From contig JBCDIM010000016.1 of the NCBI GenBank assembly GCA_038749105.1, forward strand, positions 1 through 64,000: a stretch of 64,000 nucleotides of DNA. Reading direction: 5' to 3'. The notes under the pieces were generated by a model. It saw nothing but the letters and a program-made list of their open reading frames with translations. It was not told the origin of the DNA and did not search any database. Position 1 is the stretch's first letter. Every line of letters starts with the position of its first letter. This DNA comes from JBCCOW01 sp038749105. Its GTDB lineage: Bacteria > Planctomycetota > Phycisphaerae > Phycisphaerales > Phycisphaeraceae. Below, piece by piece: positions 17,632 through 26,682 of the stretch. The position numbers and the translations under genes are program-made.

Positions 17632-17691
17632 CCCGGCGTTCGCCAAGCCAACCCTCCACCCCCGCGAAGCCATCCGGCGTAGGGTGGCGCC

Positions 17692-19158
17692 ATGCCCCCG
17701 ATGCCTTGGCGTTGGTTCAGCCCGGCCCGCATGCCGCTGATGGCCCGGCCGACCTACCGTCGTGAACTGCTCACGACCTGCACGCTGCCGATCGCGGTGT
17801 CACTGTTCGAAGGGGGCGTCTTCGGGGTGCTCGCCAAACGGGTCTTCGGGGTCAGCGACCTCGCGTTCGCCACGATCCTCGCCGCCCCGTTCTTCGCCAA
17901 CGCCACCAGCCTGCTGTGGACCCGCCTGGCCCGCGGCCGACGCAAGGTCCCGTTCATCAGCGGGATCATGGGGCTGATCGTGGGCGGCACCGCGGGGCTC
18001 GCGCTGCTGCCGACCCCCGAGCCGAACACCGCCGGCCAGCTCGTCGCGGGCCCCGCCCTGGAATGGCTGGTCGTCGCCTACGTCCTAGGCGTTCGCTCGC
18101 TGATCGCCGGGATGGTCACCCTGCGGTCGCAGGTCTGGCGGAACAACTACCGCCGTGCCGTGCGCGGCCGGATCACCAGCCGGCTGATCATGCTCGCCGC
18201 CCTGATCCTCGGCACCGCACCCACGCTGCTCTACCGGCTGCTCGACGGCGACCCGCAGCGCTTCCGCCTGGTCTACCCGCTCGCCGCCGCGATCGCCATC
18301 GTCGGTGCCTGGTCGTTCAGCCGGGTCCGCCTCCGCGGCGAGAAGGCCCTGCTGCACTACGAAACCCATGGCGACCCCGATCACCCCGTCGCACAAGACA
18401 ACCCTTCGCCCGCCCGTCGCATCGGCGCCCTGACCATCCTCCGGAGAGACCGGCTGTTCCGCAGCTACATGGTGTTCCAGTTCCTGATGGGCCTGGGCAA
18501 CCTCATGGCCGAGGCCGCCGTCATCAAGCTCACCATCGACCTCATCGGGGGCGGCCAGGGTTCAGACCCCGGCTCCGGCGGCTTCGCCTTCGGGCTCGCC
18601 ACGTTCCTCACCGTCACCCTCCCGTTCGTCTTTGCCGGGCTCACGCTGCCGCTGTGGGCCCGTTACCTCGACCGGGTGCACATCCTCGAGTTCCGTTCCC
18701 GTCATGCCGTGCTCTTCGCCGGCGTTCAGCTCGTCTACGGCCTCGCCGCGGCCACGGGCCTGCTCGCCCTGCTCGCGGTCGGCCGGGTCGTCCAGGGTGT
18801 CGCCCGCGGCGGCGGCATGCTCGCCTGGCAGCTCGGGCACAACGACTTCACCGACCGCCGACTCGCCGCCGTCTACATGGGCGTCCACGTCACCCTCACC
18901 GGCGTCCGCGGGCTCATCGCGCCCTTCCTCGCCATCGCCCTGCTCGAGGGCGTGAGCACCTGGCCCGGCGTCGGCTCCGGCCTCCGACAGCTCGCCGATC
19001 ACGCCGGCGACAACGCGCTCGGTAACGCCCTCCAAGCCGCCGCCGACTGGCCCGGGCTCGGGCCCTGGCTCTTCCTCGTCACCGGCGTCATGCTCACCGC
19101 CGCTTGGCTCGGCTTCGTCCGCCTCCACCTCCAGCACGCCCGAACCCCCCCCGCGTAA
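17692..19158 (+). CDS. MFS-type membrane transporter
   Basis: 488 residues from ATG 17692, with AGGG upstream. About 11-12 hydrophobic segments are seen: LPIAVSLFEGGVFGVLAKRVFG, FATILAAPFFANATSLLW, MGLIVGGTAGLALL, LIMLAALILGTAPTLLY, LAAAIAIVGAWSF, FLTVTLPFVFAGLTLPLW, GVQLVYGLAAATGLLALLAV and a C-terminal one (GPWLFLVTGVMLTAAWLGF). A central charged loop lies near residue 235. The major-facilitator fold is likely; the substrate is unknown. It follows hemC by 60 bp on the same strand. Confidence 0.75.
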   Translation: MPPMPWRWFSPARMPLMARPTYRRELLTTCTLPIAVSLFEGGVFGVLAKRVFGVSDLAFATILAAPFFANATSLLWTRLARGRRKVPFISGIMGLIVGGTAGLALLPTPEPNTAGQLVAGPALEWLVVAYVLGVRSLIAGMVTLRSQVWRNNYRRAVRGRITSRLIMLAALILGTAPTLLYRLLDGDPQRFRLVYPLAAAIAIVGAWSFSRVRLRGEKALLHYETHGDPDHPVAQDNPSPARRIGALTILRRDRLFRSYMVFQFLMGLGNLMAEAAVIKLTIDLIGGGQGSDPGSGGFAFGLATFLTVTLPFVFAGLTLPLWARYLDRVHILEFRSRHAVLFAGVQLVYGLAAATGLLALLAVGRVVQGVARGGGMLAWQLGHNDFTDRRLAAVYMGVHVTLTGVRGLIAPFLAIALLEGVSTWPGVGSGLRQLADHAGDNALGNALQAAADWPGLGPWLFLVTGVMLTAAWLGFVRLHLQHARTPPA

Positions 19159-19207
19159 CCCCCAATGCGGGGTGGTCAGAATGTCTGCCAAACGCAGCGC
19201 GGACGAT

Positions 19208-19232
19208 AGCGAGCCGGAGCGTGTCGCCCCGG
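19208..19232 (+). repeat. palindromic repeat family B, copy 3
   Basis: 25-nt copy reading AGCGAGCCGGAGCG then TGTCGCCCCGG. It differs from the minus-strand copy at 8666-8690 at two positions. It lies in the gap after the MFS gene. Confidence 0.6.
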
Positions 19233-19359
19233 TCGGCCTGCTCACTGACCGGTGGTGACGCCTTGGCTTTTGGAGACCCCGCCGCGACCCGTCCCAAATC
19301 CGCGGTAATCCCGGCCTGTTTTCGCACGTCGGTATACTCGCGGCTCTTACCTTGTCAGC

Positions 19360-21645
19360 ATGGATCACCGCACCCCCAAGCCAAGAATGAGCCTTCCCAT
19401 GAACGCGATGTCCCGCCGCCGCCTCGCCCCCGTCACGCTCCTTACCCTCCTGGCCGTGACCGCCACGCTGCTCCGGCCCGCGCCCACGCTCGCCGCGCCC
19501 GCCGACGGCCACCCCGCCGACCAGCTCCCCGAGTTCGCCGGCATCCCCGCCACCCACACCAACCTCGTGGTCGTCGATGACCTGATGCCGACGATTCGTG
19601 CCGCCCTCAACTCGCCCCGCCTGCTCCAGCCGCTGAACCGCTTCGTCAATGCCATCGGGGAGGACGAGCTCATCCAGGCCGACATGGACGACCTGGTCGA
19701 TTGGCTGAAGATGACCGACGAGCAGCGGCTGGCCCCGCTCGACGAGATCGAGGCCTCGGTGCCCAAGCGGGTCATCGTTGCTACCAACGACCAGACGATC
19801 GCCCTGTTCGGCCAGGCCATGGAAGCCTTCGCGGTCGGTGCGATCGCGGTCCAGGCCGGAGAGATGGAAGGGCTTGACGACGCCGTCGTCGCCCCGTACC
19901 GGGCGCGGTTGGTCGCCCTCGCCGAGGGCTTCGTCTCGCCCAGCGGTGCGCTGATTCTGACCATGCGCGACCCCGGCCAGGCCATGCAGATGCTCGCCGG
20001 ACTCCAGATGCTCGCCGGCTTCGCCGGTGGACAGCCCGGCATCAACCTCGACGTCCAGGCCGCCAGCCTCACCGTCGACATCCGTGTCGGTGACACCGTC
20101 AACGGCGACGCCAACCTCCTCACCCAGGGCCTCGCCGACATGGGCCTCGGTGAGCCCGACCACCCCCAGCTCCAGCAGCTCGCTGCCGCCATCATGGACA
20201 TGGAGTTCCGCCTCGCCTTCGCGGTCCAGGACAGCAGCTTCATCTTCACGCTCGGCCAACCCGTCGCTGAGGGCGAACCCACGCTCAGCCCCGAGCTGCT
20301 CGGCACGCTCTGGCCCAAGTACACCCGCTCCAGCACCGGCGTCTTCTTCGCCCGCTTCACCCCCACACCCCTGCTCGAATCGATCGACGGCATCGAAGCC
20401 GCCTTCGACATCGACCCCAACAGCCCGCTCGGCCAAGCCCTGGCCCAGAACCCCGACCTCTTTGGCTCTCGGCCGACCGACATGTTCTCCCTCAGCGACA
20501 TCCAGACCATCCGCGAAGGCATCGAGCAGATGGGCACCCAACAGGACCTTGCGATCTGGCTCGATGGCGGCCTCCAGCTCGAGAGCGTCGCACAGAACGT
20601 CCCCCCGTTCGGCGACCTCGCCCCCCTCAACCTGCCCGCCCGGCTGCCCGGCGAGCTGCCGCTCGTGTATGTGGGCACCGGCCAGCCCGTCGGCGAAACC
20701 ATCTCGAGCCAGCTCGGTTCCATGATCGATTTGCTGGAAACCCAGGCCAACATGCAGGCCCTCGAAGAAGCCGACTGGGACGAAGAGCAAGCCAAGCCGA
20801 TCGCGGCCGCCAAGATCGAGCAGCTCGCCCCGCTCCGGGCGGTGCTCACCGACCGGGCCGAGGCCACCTTCGGCCGGGTCAGCGGAGGCGTTGCCGGTGT
20901 GGTCGAAACCGCCGAGAAGCTCACCGTCACCGGCGGCGACTTGGACGACGCCGAGTCCGTCACGCTCGAGAACCTCCCGGTCCCTGCCGGCCTGCTCTTC
21001 GTCGAGGTGGCCGAGGGTCAGGACGGCCTGGCCTACCTCGCCGAGCTCTACACCGAGTCGATCAAGGCCGCCGAGATGTTCGGCGAATTCGAGGCCCCCG
21101 CCGCCGCCCGATCCCTCGCCGAAACCGACCTCGGGCTCGGCGTCAAGACGCTCCAAGCCGACCTGTCCTGGGTCCAAGAGCTCGCCGCCGCGGAAGGCGG
21201 CATCATCAACCTCGAGCTGCTCGGCGCCTCTTCCAACTTCCACGCGTTCGACCACCAGGGCATGCTCGTGCTCTCCACCTCGCCCGCCCTGTCCAAGCGG
21301 TTCATGGAAGCCTGGGACGCCAACGGCCAGCCCGTCGAGGGCCAGGACGCCCTCGCCGAGATGATCGTCCCCGAGGTCGATGGCACCCTCGTCGGGCTCG
21401 CCCGCATGGAACCGTCCGGCCTCGTGTTCAGCCTCCGCCAGGCCGCCGACAGCATCGAGAACGTCCAGGTCAGCAACCCCGACATGCTCAACGGGGGCGA
21501 GTTCAGCCCCGCCCAGGCCGCCACCACGATGCGTCTGGTCGCCGACCTCATGGAAGAGCTCGCCCTCAGCGAGTTCGTCGTCTTCGACCAGGGCCAGACC
21601 CGCATCACCCGCGGTGCGATCAACCTCTCCCGCCAGCTCAACTGA
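19360..21645 (+). CDS. large secreted protein of unknown function
   Basis: 761 residues from ATG 19360; ATG codons at 19387, 19399 and 19408 are also possible and no ribosome site decides. A Sec signal follows a basic stretch (SRRRLAPVTLLTLLAVTATLL) with probable cleavage after PTLAA. The mature part is acidic, rich in Ala/Leu/Glu/Gly and without Cys motifs. It has repeated patterns of the type LLxTLWPKYTRSSTGVFFARF and a long alpha/beta region, reminiscent of DUF3352-like proteins. A TATACT box at 19333-19338 may be the -10 element. I do not recognise a specific family. Probably periplasmic. Confidence 0.72.
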   Translation: MDHRTPKPRMSLPMNAMSRRRLAPVTLLTLLAVTATLLRPAPTLAAPADGHPADQLPEFAGIPATHTNLVVVDDLMPTIRAALNSPRLLQPLNRFVNAIGEDELIQADMDDLVDWLKMTDEQRLAPLDEIEASVPKRVIVATNDQTIALFGQAMEAFAVGAIAVQAGEMEGLDDAVVAPYRARLVALAEGFVSPSGALILTMRDPGQAMQMLAGLQMLAGFAGGQPGINLDVQAASLTVDIRVGDTVNGDANLLTQGLADMGLGEPDHPQLQQLAAAIMDMEFRLAFAVQDSSFIFTLGQPVAEGEPTLSPELLGTLWPKYTRSSTGVFFARFTPTPLLESIDGIEAAFDIDPNSPLGQALAQNPDLFGSRPTDMFSLSDIQTIREGIEQMGTQQDLAIWLDGGLQLESVAQNVPPFGDLAPLNLPARLPGELPLVYVGTGQPVGETISSQLGSMIDLLETQANMQALEEADWDEEQAKPIAAAKIEQLAPLRAVLTDRAEATFGRVSGGVAGVVETAEKLTVTGGDLDDAESVTLENLPVPAGLLFVEVAEGQDGLAYLAELYTESIKAAEMFGEFEAPAAARSLAETDLGLGVKTLQADLSWVQELAAAEGGIINLELLGASSNFHAFDHQGMLVLSTSPALSKRFMEAWDANGQPVEGQDALAEMIVPEVDGTLVGLARMEPSGLVFSLRQAADSIENVQVSNPDMLNGGEFSPAQAATTMRLVADLMEELALSEFVVFDQGQTRITRGAINLSRQLN

Positions 21646-21693
21646 CCCCACCCCACCCCCCCCGGACACCAGTCAACCCACGACAAGCCCAAT

Positions 21694-21719
21694 GGCCGGC
21701 GAGCTACGCTCGCCCGGCC
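21694..21719 (+). repeat. palindromic repeat family C-like hairpin
   Basis: GGCCGGCGAGC then TACGCTCGCCCGGCC. The arms GGCCGG..GAGC and GCTC..CCGGCC enclose TAC, the same loop as in the 10208/10273 copies. It lies in the 108-bp gap before the DMT gene. Confidence 0.5.
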
Positions 21720-21753
21720 GCGTAGTGGCCGCCTCCCTTGTAACCTCCCGCCC

Positions 21754-22683
21754 ATGATCGCCCTCGGCGTCCTCACGGGCCTCCTCACCGCACTGCTCGC
21801 CTCGCTCGCCTACCTCACCTCCCGCGCCTACACCCTCAAGCACGGCTCCGCCTACCGCCTCATGGCGATCTCCCACGCCTGGCAGGGCCTCGCCTGCCTG
21901 CCCCTCGCCTGGTGGCTCTGGCCCGACGGACTGACCCTCACCGGCCCCGTCCGGTTCACGCCATCTCCATGGGTGGGGTGGGTCGTTGCGACCTCCTTGT
22001 TCTACCTGCTCGGGCAGACCACGCTCTTCCTCGTGCTCCGCCGGGTCCACGCCTCACGCATCTCCCCCATCCTCGGCATCAAGGTCGCCATCCTCGCCCT
22101 CTGCACCGTCGGGCTCCTCGGCGACACGCTGACCCCGTTGCAGTGGACCGGCGTCGTGCTCTCGGTCGCTGCCGCCTGGACCCTCAACCAAACCGGCGGC
22201 CGGCTGCCCTGGACGGTGCTCGGGCTGCTCACCATCACGCTCGTCGGCTACTGCGGCTCCGACCTCAGCATCCGCGTCATGATCGACACCCTGGTCAACG
22301 CCACCCCCGACGGGCAGCACCCGGTCAAGCTCGCCGTGTTCGGCGCCGCCGCCAGCTACGTCTTCAGCGGCGTCCTCGCGCTGCTCGTCCTGCCCTGGCT
22401 GGGCTCCCGTGATCCCAAGGCCTGGACCGCCGCCTTGCCCTATGCCGCCTGCTGGCTCGGCTCCATGCTCGCCCTCTTCGCCTGCTTCGCCCTCGTCGGC
22501 ATCGTCCTGGGCAACATCCTCCAGTCCACCCGCGGCCTGATGTCCATCGGCCTCGGCGCCCTGCTCGCCGCCCGCGGCCATCACCACCTCGAGGCCCACG
22601 TCCCGCGCGGCATCCTCGTCCGACGCACCCTCGCCGCCACCGCCATGACCGCCGCCGTCGCCCTCTACGTCCTCGGCCAATGA
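21754..22683 (+). CDS. DMT/EamA-type membrane transporter
   Basis: 309 residues from ATG 21754. About ten hydrophobic helices are spaced as in drug/metabolite transporters: VLTGLLTALLASLAYLTSRA, LACLPLAWWLW, WVGWVVATSLFYLLGQTTLFLVL, ISPILGIKVAILALCTVGLL, TGVVLSVAAAWTL, WTVLGLLTITLVGYCG, AASYVFSGVLALLVLPWL, CWLGSMLALFACFALVGIVLG and AATAMTAAVALYVLGQ. The Tyr/Arg-rich charged loop after helix 1 (SRAYTLKHGSAYR) is typical. Substrate unknown. It is tail-to-tail with the SPOR gene, 15 bp apart. Confidence 0.75.
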   Translation: MIALGVLTGLLTALLASLAYLTSRAYTLKHGSAYRLMAISHAWQGLACLPLAWWLWPDGLTLTGPVRFTPSPWVGWVVATSLFYLLGQTTLFLVLRRVHASRISPILGIKVAILALCTVGLLGDTLTPLQWTGVVLSVAAAWTLNQTGGRLPWTVLGLLTITLVGYCGSDLSIRVMIDTLVNATPDGQHPVKLAVFGAAASYVFSGVLALLVLPWLGSRDPKAWTAALPYAACWLGSMLALFACFALVGIVLGNILQSTRGLMSIGLGALLAARGHHHLEAHVPRGILVRRTLAATAMTAAVALYVLGQ

Positions 22684-22698
22684 CACCAGCCCGACGCG

Positions 22699-23547
22699 CT
22701 ACGGCCCCTCGCTGATCGGCACAATCACGCCCTCCACGCCCAGCGCATCCCGCCGCAGAGCCGCCGACCCAAACGTCGAGAACGTCCCCACATGCACCAG
22801 CGTCACCGCCCCTGTCTCGGGCAGCACCGACGCCACCAGCCTCGGCTCACCCAGCCCCAGCGCCACCGACTCCGCCGCGATCCCCTCCGCCACGCCCCGC
22901 GCGTTCGCCCCGTTCCGGAACGCCCCCAGCTGGATCGTGAACCCGCTCACCCGCAGCTGCTCCGTCGCCCGACGCTCCAGGATCGGGTCCGAGCTCTGCG
23001 CCCGCGCCAGGATGAAGTTCGTCCGGGCCTGCGCCCACTGCCCCAGCTTCTGCTGCGACACCCCCGCGAAGAAGCTCGCCTTCGCCCGGCCCTCCCCCGT
23101 CAACCGATCCGAAGCCGTCAGGTAAGCGTCCGCCGCCGCCTGATGACGCCCCGCCTCGGCGTGCACCGTCCCGAGCGTCACCCCCGCGTCCCCCGCCAGC
23201 ACCGGGTCAGGCGACCGCGTGGCCTGACTCAGATACCGCACCGCCGACCGCCCGTCCCCCAAGTCCTTCGCCGCCAGCCCCGCCAGGTACGCCGCCTCGT
23301 AACGCTGCCCGCTCTTGCCCCGGCCCGCCAGCTCGGCCGCGTCTTGGAACGCGGCCCCGGTCTCCCCCGCCTCGTACAACCGGTACGCCCCGTCCAGCGT
23401 CGGGCCCGGCGCGACCGTACACCCCACCCCACCCACCACCAACCCCAGCCCGCCCGCCACCACGATCAAGCCCGCCGCCACCCGCCGAAGACCCCACCCA
23501 CGAAGCCCCCACCCCCGCTGACCCGTCAGAAACGCCCCTGATGCCAT
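22699..23547 (-). CDS. lipoprotein with TPR-like and SPOR domains
   Basis: 282 residues from ATG 23547 (GAAAGGG upstream); an in-frame upstream ATG at 23634 lies in the promoter region and is unlikely. Residues 1-40 have a lipoprotein signal ending LVVGGVGC, so the Cys would be lipidated. Residues 50-190 carry TPR-like helices (AAYLAGLAAKDLGDGRSAVRYL, AGVTLGTVHAEAGRHQAAADAYL). The C-terminal 80 residues form a SPOR domain (FTIQLGAFRNGANARGVAEGI ... VTLVHVGTFSTFGSAALRRDAL), which binds denuded peptidoglycan glycans at division sites. It is divergent from the acyl-CoA synthetase gene, with 145 bp between starts. Confidence 0.82.
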   Translation of the reverse strand: MASGAFLTGQRGWGLRGWGLRRVAAGLIVVAGGLGLVVGGVGCTVAPGPTLDGAYRLYEAGETGAAFQDAAELAGRGKSGQRYEAAYLAGLAAKDLGDGRSAVRYLSQATRSPDPVLAGDAGVTLGTVHAEAGRHQAAADAYLTASDRLTGEGRAKASFFAGVSQQKLGQWAQARTNFILARAQSSDPILERRATEQLRVSGFTIQLGAFRNGANARGVAEGIAAESVALGLGEPRLVASVLPETGAVTLVHVGTFSTFGSAALRRDALGVEGVIVPISEGP

Positions 23548-23638
23548 CGCTAACCCTTTCAAATCCGGTCCGTGATTCGGTTTGCACCGCAGTGTACCGC
23601 CCCGGACAGGACGGCCCTGAACCCGGTCTGTCAATTTC

Positions 23639-23654
23639 GTAAATAATCATTTAC
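23639..23654. promoter_or_regulatory. palindromic operator-like site
   Basis: GTAAATAATCATTTAC is a 16-bp palindrome: arms GTAAAT/ATTTAC around AATC. It is AT-rich in a GC-rich genome and sits in the divergent promoter between the SPOR lipoprotein gene and the acyl-CoA synthetase gene, 39 bp before the latter's start. Binding by a TetR- or FadR-like regulator is inference. Confidence 0.45.
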
Positions 23655-23692
23655 ATTACGCCGGCGATTCTGCCGATCGATACCCTAAGCCT

Positions 23693-25222
23693 ATGGCCCT
23701 GCTGCGACCCATCCTCCGCCAATGCCTCCGCGACCTCCGCCGGCCGCTGCTCATCGATGACCAGCGCCGCTGGCGCGGCCTCGAGCTCCTCGGCGGGACG
23801 TACCACCTCGCCGCCACCATCAAACGCAACACCGACCGGCCCCACGTCGGCATCATGCTGCCCACCAGCGGCGCCTTCGCCGCCGCCTTGCTCGCCGCCT
23901 GGCAGGCCGGCCGTGTCCCCGTCCCCATCAACTACCTGCTCTCCTCCGAAGACCTCCGCTACGTCCTCGAAGACGCCGGCATCGACTGTGTCCTCACCGC
24001 CGGCAAGCTGTTGGACCACATCGGCGGCGAGTCTGTCTTCCCCGACTCGGTCAACCCCATCAAGCTCGAGGAGCTCAGCTTCAAGGGACCGCCCCCGTTC
24101 CGCTGGCCCGCCAAGCCCAAGGACGACGCCCTCGGGCTGCTCCTCTACACCTCCGGCACCTCCGGCAAGCCCAAGGGCGTCATGCTCTCCCACGCCAACC
24201 TCGAGGCCAACGCCCGCGCCTCCATCCAGCACGCCAACCTCACCCACGACACCACCTTCCTCGGCGTCCTGCCCCAGTTCCACTCCTTCGGCGTCACCGT
24301 CCTGACCCTCATCCCCCTGCTCCTCGGCGCCAAGATCGTCTACACCGCCCGCTTCGTCCCCAAGAAACTCACCGAGCTCATCCAGCAGCACCGGCCCAAC
24401 GTCTTCGTCGGCGTCCCGTCCATGTACGGCGCGCTGCTCGCGGTCAAGGGCGTCACCCCCGAGGACTGGGCCTCGGTCAGCCTCCCGGTCTGCGGCGGCG
24501 AACCCCTCCCCGAAGCCGTCCGCCTCGGCTTCCAGGACCAGCTCAACGTCCGGCTCCTCGAGGGCTATGGCCTCACCGAAACCGCCCCAGTCTGCCACTG
24601 GGCCACCCCCACCGCCAACAAGACCCACTCCGTCGGCAAGCCCATCCCCGGCGTCCGCCAATTCATCGTCGACGAGGACAACCACATCCTCGGCCCCGAC
24701 GAAGAAGGCGAGATCCTCCTCACCGGCCCCAACCTCATGATGGGCTACTACAAGCTCCCCGAGCTCACCGACGAGGTGATTTTCCACCTCGACGTCCCCG
24801 GCGAACCCGAGCCCCTACGCGTGTTCCGCACCGGCGACATCGGAAAAGTCGACGCCGACGGCTACCTCTACATCACCGGCAGGAAGAAAGAGATGCTCAT
24901 CGTCGCCGGCGAAAACGTCTTCCCCCGCGAGATCGAAGAGGTCCTCAACCACTTCCACGGCGTCGGCGCCTCGGCCGTTATCGGCAAGCCCGACGACAAA
25001 CGCGGCGAGGTCCCCATCGCCTTCGTCGAGCCCTGCCGCAACGTCTACCCCGACTGCGACAGCGACCCCGACGCCGCCGGCCCCGACACCGCCGAAGTCC
25101 GTCAGTACGCCCAGCAGAACCTCCCCGCCTACAAGGTCCCCCGCGAGGTCCGCGTCCTCAACCGCCTGCCCCGTAACCCCACCGGCAAGATCCTCCGCCG
25201 CGAACTCACCGCCCACCTATAG
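23693..25222 (+). CDS. AMP-dependent acyl-CoA synthetase (ligase)
   Basis: 509 residues from ATG 23693. It activates a carboxylic acid, probably a long-chain fatty acid, as acyl-AMP and then acyl-CoA. The AMP/ATP-binding P-loop YTSGTSGKPKG is at about residue 152, GYGLTETAPV at about 291, TGDIG at about 380, GRKKEMLI near 398 and the catalytic Lys in PTGKILRREL near the C-terminus. All core motifs are present. The TAG stop is part of a palindromic repeat of family A. Acid specificity cannot be read from the sequence. Membrane-associated or cytosolic. Confidence 0.9.
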   Translation: MALLRPILRQCLRDLRRPLLIDDQRRWRGLELLGGTYHLAATIKRNTDRPHVGIMLPTSGAFAAALLAAWQAGRVPVPINYLLSSEDLRYVLEDAGIDCVLTAGKLLDHIGGESVFPDSVNPIKLEELSFKGPPPFRWPAKPKDDALGLLLYTSGTSGKPKGVMLSHANLEANARASIQHANLTHDTTFLGVLPQFHSFGVTVLTLIPLLLGAKIVYTARFVPKKLTELIQQHRPNVFVGVPSMYGALLAVKGVTPEDWASVSLPVCGGEPLPEAVRLGFQDQLNVRLLEGYGLTETAPVCHWATPTANKTHSVGKPIPGVRQFIVDEDNHILGPDEEGEILLTGPNLMMGYYKLPELTDEVIFHLDVPGEPEPLRVFRTGDIGKVDADGYLYITGRKKEMLIVAGENVFPREIEEVLNHFHGVGASAVIGKPDDKRGEVPIAFVEPCRNVYPDCDSDPDAAGPDTAEVRQYAQQNLPAYKVPREVRVLNRLPRNPTGKILRRELTAHL

Positions 25223-25245
25223 CCCCCGGCTCTGCCAGGGGGCAC
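25220..25245 (+). repeat. palindromic repeat family A, copy 2
   Basis: 26-nt element beginning TAGCCCCCGGCTCT and ending GCCAGGGGGCAC. Its first three bases are the stop codon of the upstream acyl-CoA synthetase gene. Confidence 0.65.
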
Positions 25246-25270
25246 GCCGCGAGCAGGCTGCTCGACACGC

Positions 25271-25771
25271 TCACTCGCCCGCCGGCACCGCCAACCCCAA
25301 CCCGCCGCCCAGCTCGGGCTTCGGCTCCGCACGCCAGAACTCCATCAGCACAAGGTTCGGGGAATCGCCGTCGTCCACCGACTCGAAAGCAGTCGAACGC
25401 ACCGAGCCCGGGCTCGAGAACGTCAGCGTGAGCTTATTCCCCTCGAGCTTGTAGATACCCAGCATGGTCTCGGGCTCGTCCGCCGCCTTCCGCGTCAGGT
25501 CGATCCACTTCGGGTCCTTCGTCGCGTCCAGCGTGAAGCGGTACACCTCCTGCTCGCCGTCCAGCCCGACCGCCTTGAACTCATCCCCCGCAAACTCGAT
25601 CCGCAGCTCCTTGTACACCTCTTCGGGGGCCTCCTCGCCCGCCGCCACCAGCTTCACCGGTACCCACTCGCCCTGAAGTAACGCCTTGTCTTCCGCCATC
25701 GCCCAGCCCGGCAACAGACTGAGCAACCCCGCGATCACCGCCAACACCAACGCCTGCTTCTGCTGCAACAC
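25271..25771 (-). CDS. TIGR03067-family secreted protein
   Basis: 166 residues from GTG 25771, with AGGAG 7 nt upstream. A Sec signal is clear (ALVLAVIAGLLSLLPGWAMA). The mature part fits the TIGR03067 pattern found mainly in Planctomycetota: LQGEWVPVKLVAAGEEAP, ELRIEFAGDEFKAV, DPKWIDLT and LGIYKLEGNKLTLTF. Function unknown; probably periplasmic. It follows the ABC ATPase gene on the same strand by 67 bp and is the last gene of the long minus-strand run that begins at 40381. Confidence 0.85.
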   Translation of the reverse strand: MLQQKQALVLAVIAGLLSLLPGWAMAEDKALLQGEWVPVKLVAAGEEAPEEVYKELRIEFAGDEFKAVGLDGEQEVYRFTLDATKDPKWIDLTRKAADEPETMLGIYKLEGNKLTLTFSSPGSVRSTAFESVDDGDSPNLVLMEFWRAEPKPELGGGLGLAVPAGE

Positions 25772-25838
25772 GGCTTCACTCCTGGTTCAGGGCCTGATCT
25801 TCCAAAACGCTTTGCACGCGTCCAACCCAACCGCACCG

Positions 25839-26621
25839 CTAGTCCACCGCTTCCCCAGCCACCTCGATCTCGCCCTCTTCGACATCCAGCTCGTCGGCCG
25901 TCTCGATCTTCTCGATCTGCCCGTCGCGGATCCGCATCACGCGGTCGGAGTTCGCCAGCATCTTGTGGTCGTGCGTGGCCGTGATGATCGTCACACCCTC
26001 ATCCACCGACAGCCCCTTGAGGATCGAGATGATCTCGGCCCCCGTGTTGAGGTCCAGGTTCGCGGTCGGCTCGTCGGCCAGGATGATCGTCGGGTCGTTC
26101 ACCAGCGCCCGAGCGATCGCCACACGCTGCTGCTGGCCGCCGGAGAGCTCGCCGGGGCGGTGGTCCAGCCGATGACCCAGCCCGACCTGCGTCAGCCGCT
26201 GCTTCGCCAGCTCGTCGGCCTCTTCCGGATCGACGCCCCGGAACACCGCCGGCAGGGCGACGTTCTTCACCGCCGTGAGCGAGAAGATCAGGTTGTACGC
26301 CTGGAAGATGTACCCGATGTAGTTGCACCGCACGAACGCCAGCTGCCGCGAGCTCAGCGCGGTCAGGTCCAGCGGCCCGATCTCGACTCTGCCGTCCGTC
26401 GGCTTGTCCAACGCCCCCATGATGTTGAACAGGGTCGACTTCCCCGAGCCCGACGGCCCCATGATCGACAGGTACTCCCCCCGCATGATCTCGCACGACA
26501 CGTCCCGGAGCGCGTACACCACCTCTTTGCCCTTGAGCCCGTAGGCCTTCGACACCCCGAACACCTTCACGATCGGCTCGCCCCGCGCGACGGTTGAAGT
26601 TGGTGCCGGCATCTCACTCAT
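25839..26621 (-). CDS. ABC transporter ATP-binding protein (LolD/MacB type)
   Basis: 260 residues from ATG 26621. Walker A GPSGSGKST is at about residues 56-64, the Q loop at FQAYNLIFSL, the signature LSGGQQQRVAIARAL, Walker B IILADEPTANLD and the H loop TATHDH. It belongs to the LolD/MacB/FtsE group that works with FtsX-type permeases. A second ATPase of the same group lies in the operon at 33952. The C-terminus is acidic (ELDVEEGEIEVAGEAVD). It has no FtsX permease directly next to it; the membrane protein upstream (26683-28785) is OPT-like, so its partner is either that or the FtsX fusion at 28847. Confidence 0.92.
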   Translation of the reverse strand: MSEMPAPTSTVARGEPIVKVFGVSKAYGLKGKEVVYALRDVSCEIMRGEYLSIMGPSGSGKSTLFNIMGALDKPTDGRVEIGPLDLTALSSRQLAFVRCNYIGYIFQAYNLIFSLTAVKNVALPAVFRGVDPEEADELAKQRLTQVGLGHRLDHRPGELSGGQQQRVAIARALVNDPTIILADEPTANLDLNTGAEIISILKGLSVDEGVTIITATHDHKMLANSDRVMRIRDGQIEKIETADELDVEEGEIEVAGEAVD

Positions 26622-26633
26622 GTCTGCTCTCTT

Positions 26634-26659
26634 TAGCCCCGGGCTTTGCCCGGGGGCAC
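26634..26659 (+). repeat. palindromic repeat family A, copy 3
   Basis: 26-nt element beginning TAGCCCCGGGCTTT and ending GCCCGGGGGCAC, in the 61-bp gap between two genes of the nine-gene operon. Confidence 0.65.
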
Positions 26660-26682
26660 ATGGCCTGCGGGGTGCTTGGCAA

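Noticed and set aside
18562..21669. Minus-strand open frame of over 1000 codons
   Set aside because: It is antisense to the MFS and secreted-protein genes and is rich in Gly, Glu and Asp in a periodic way.
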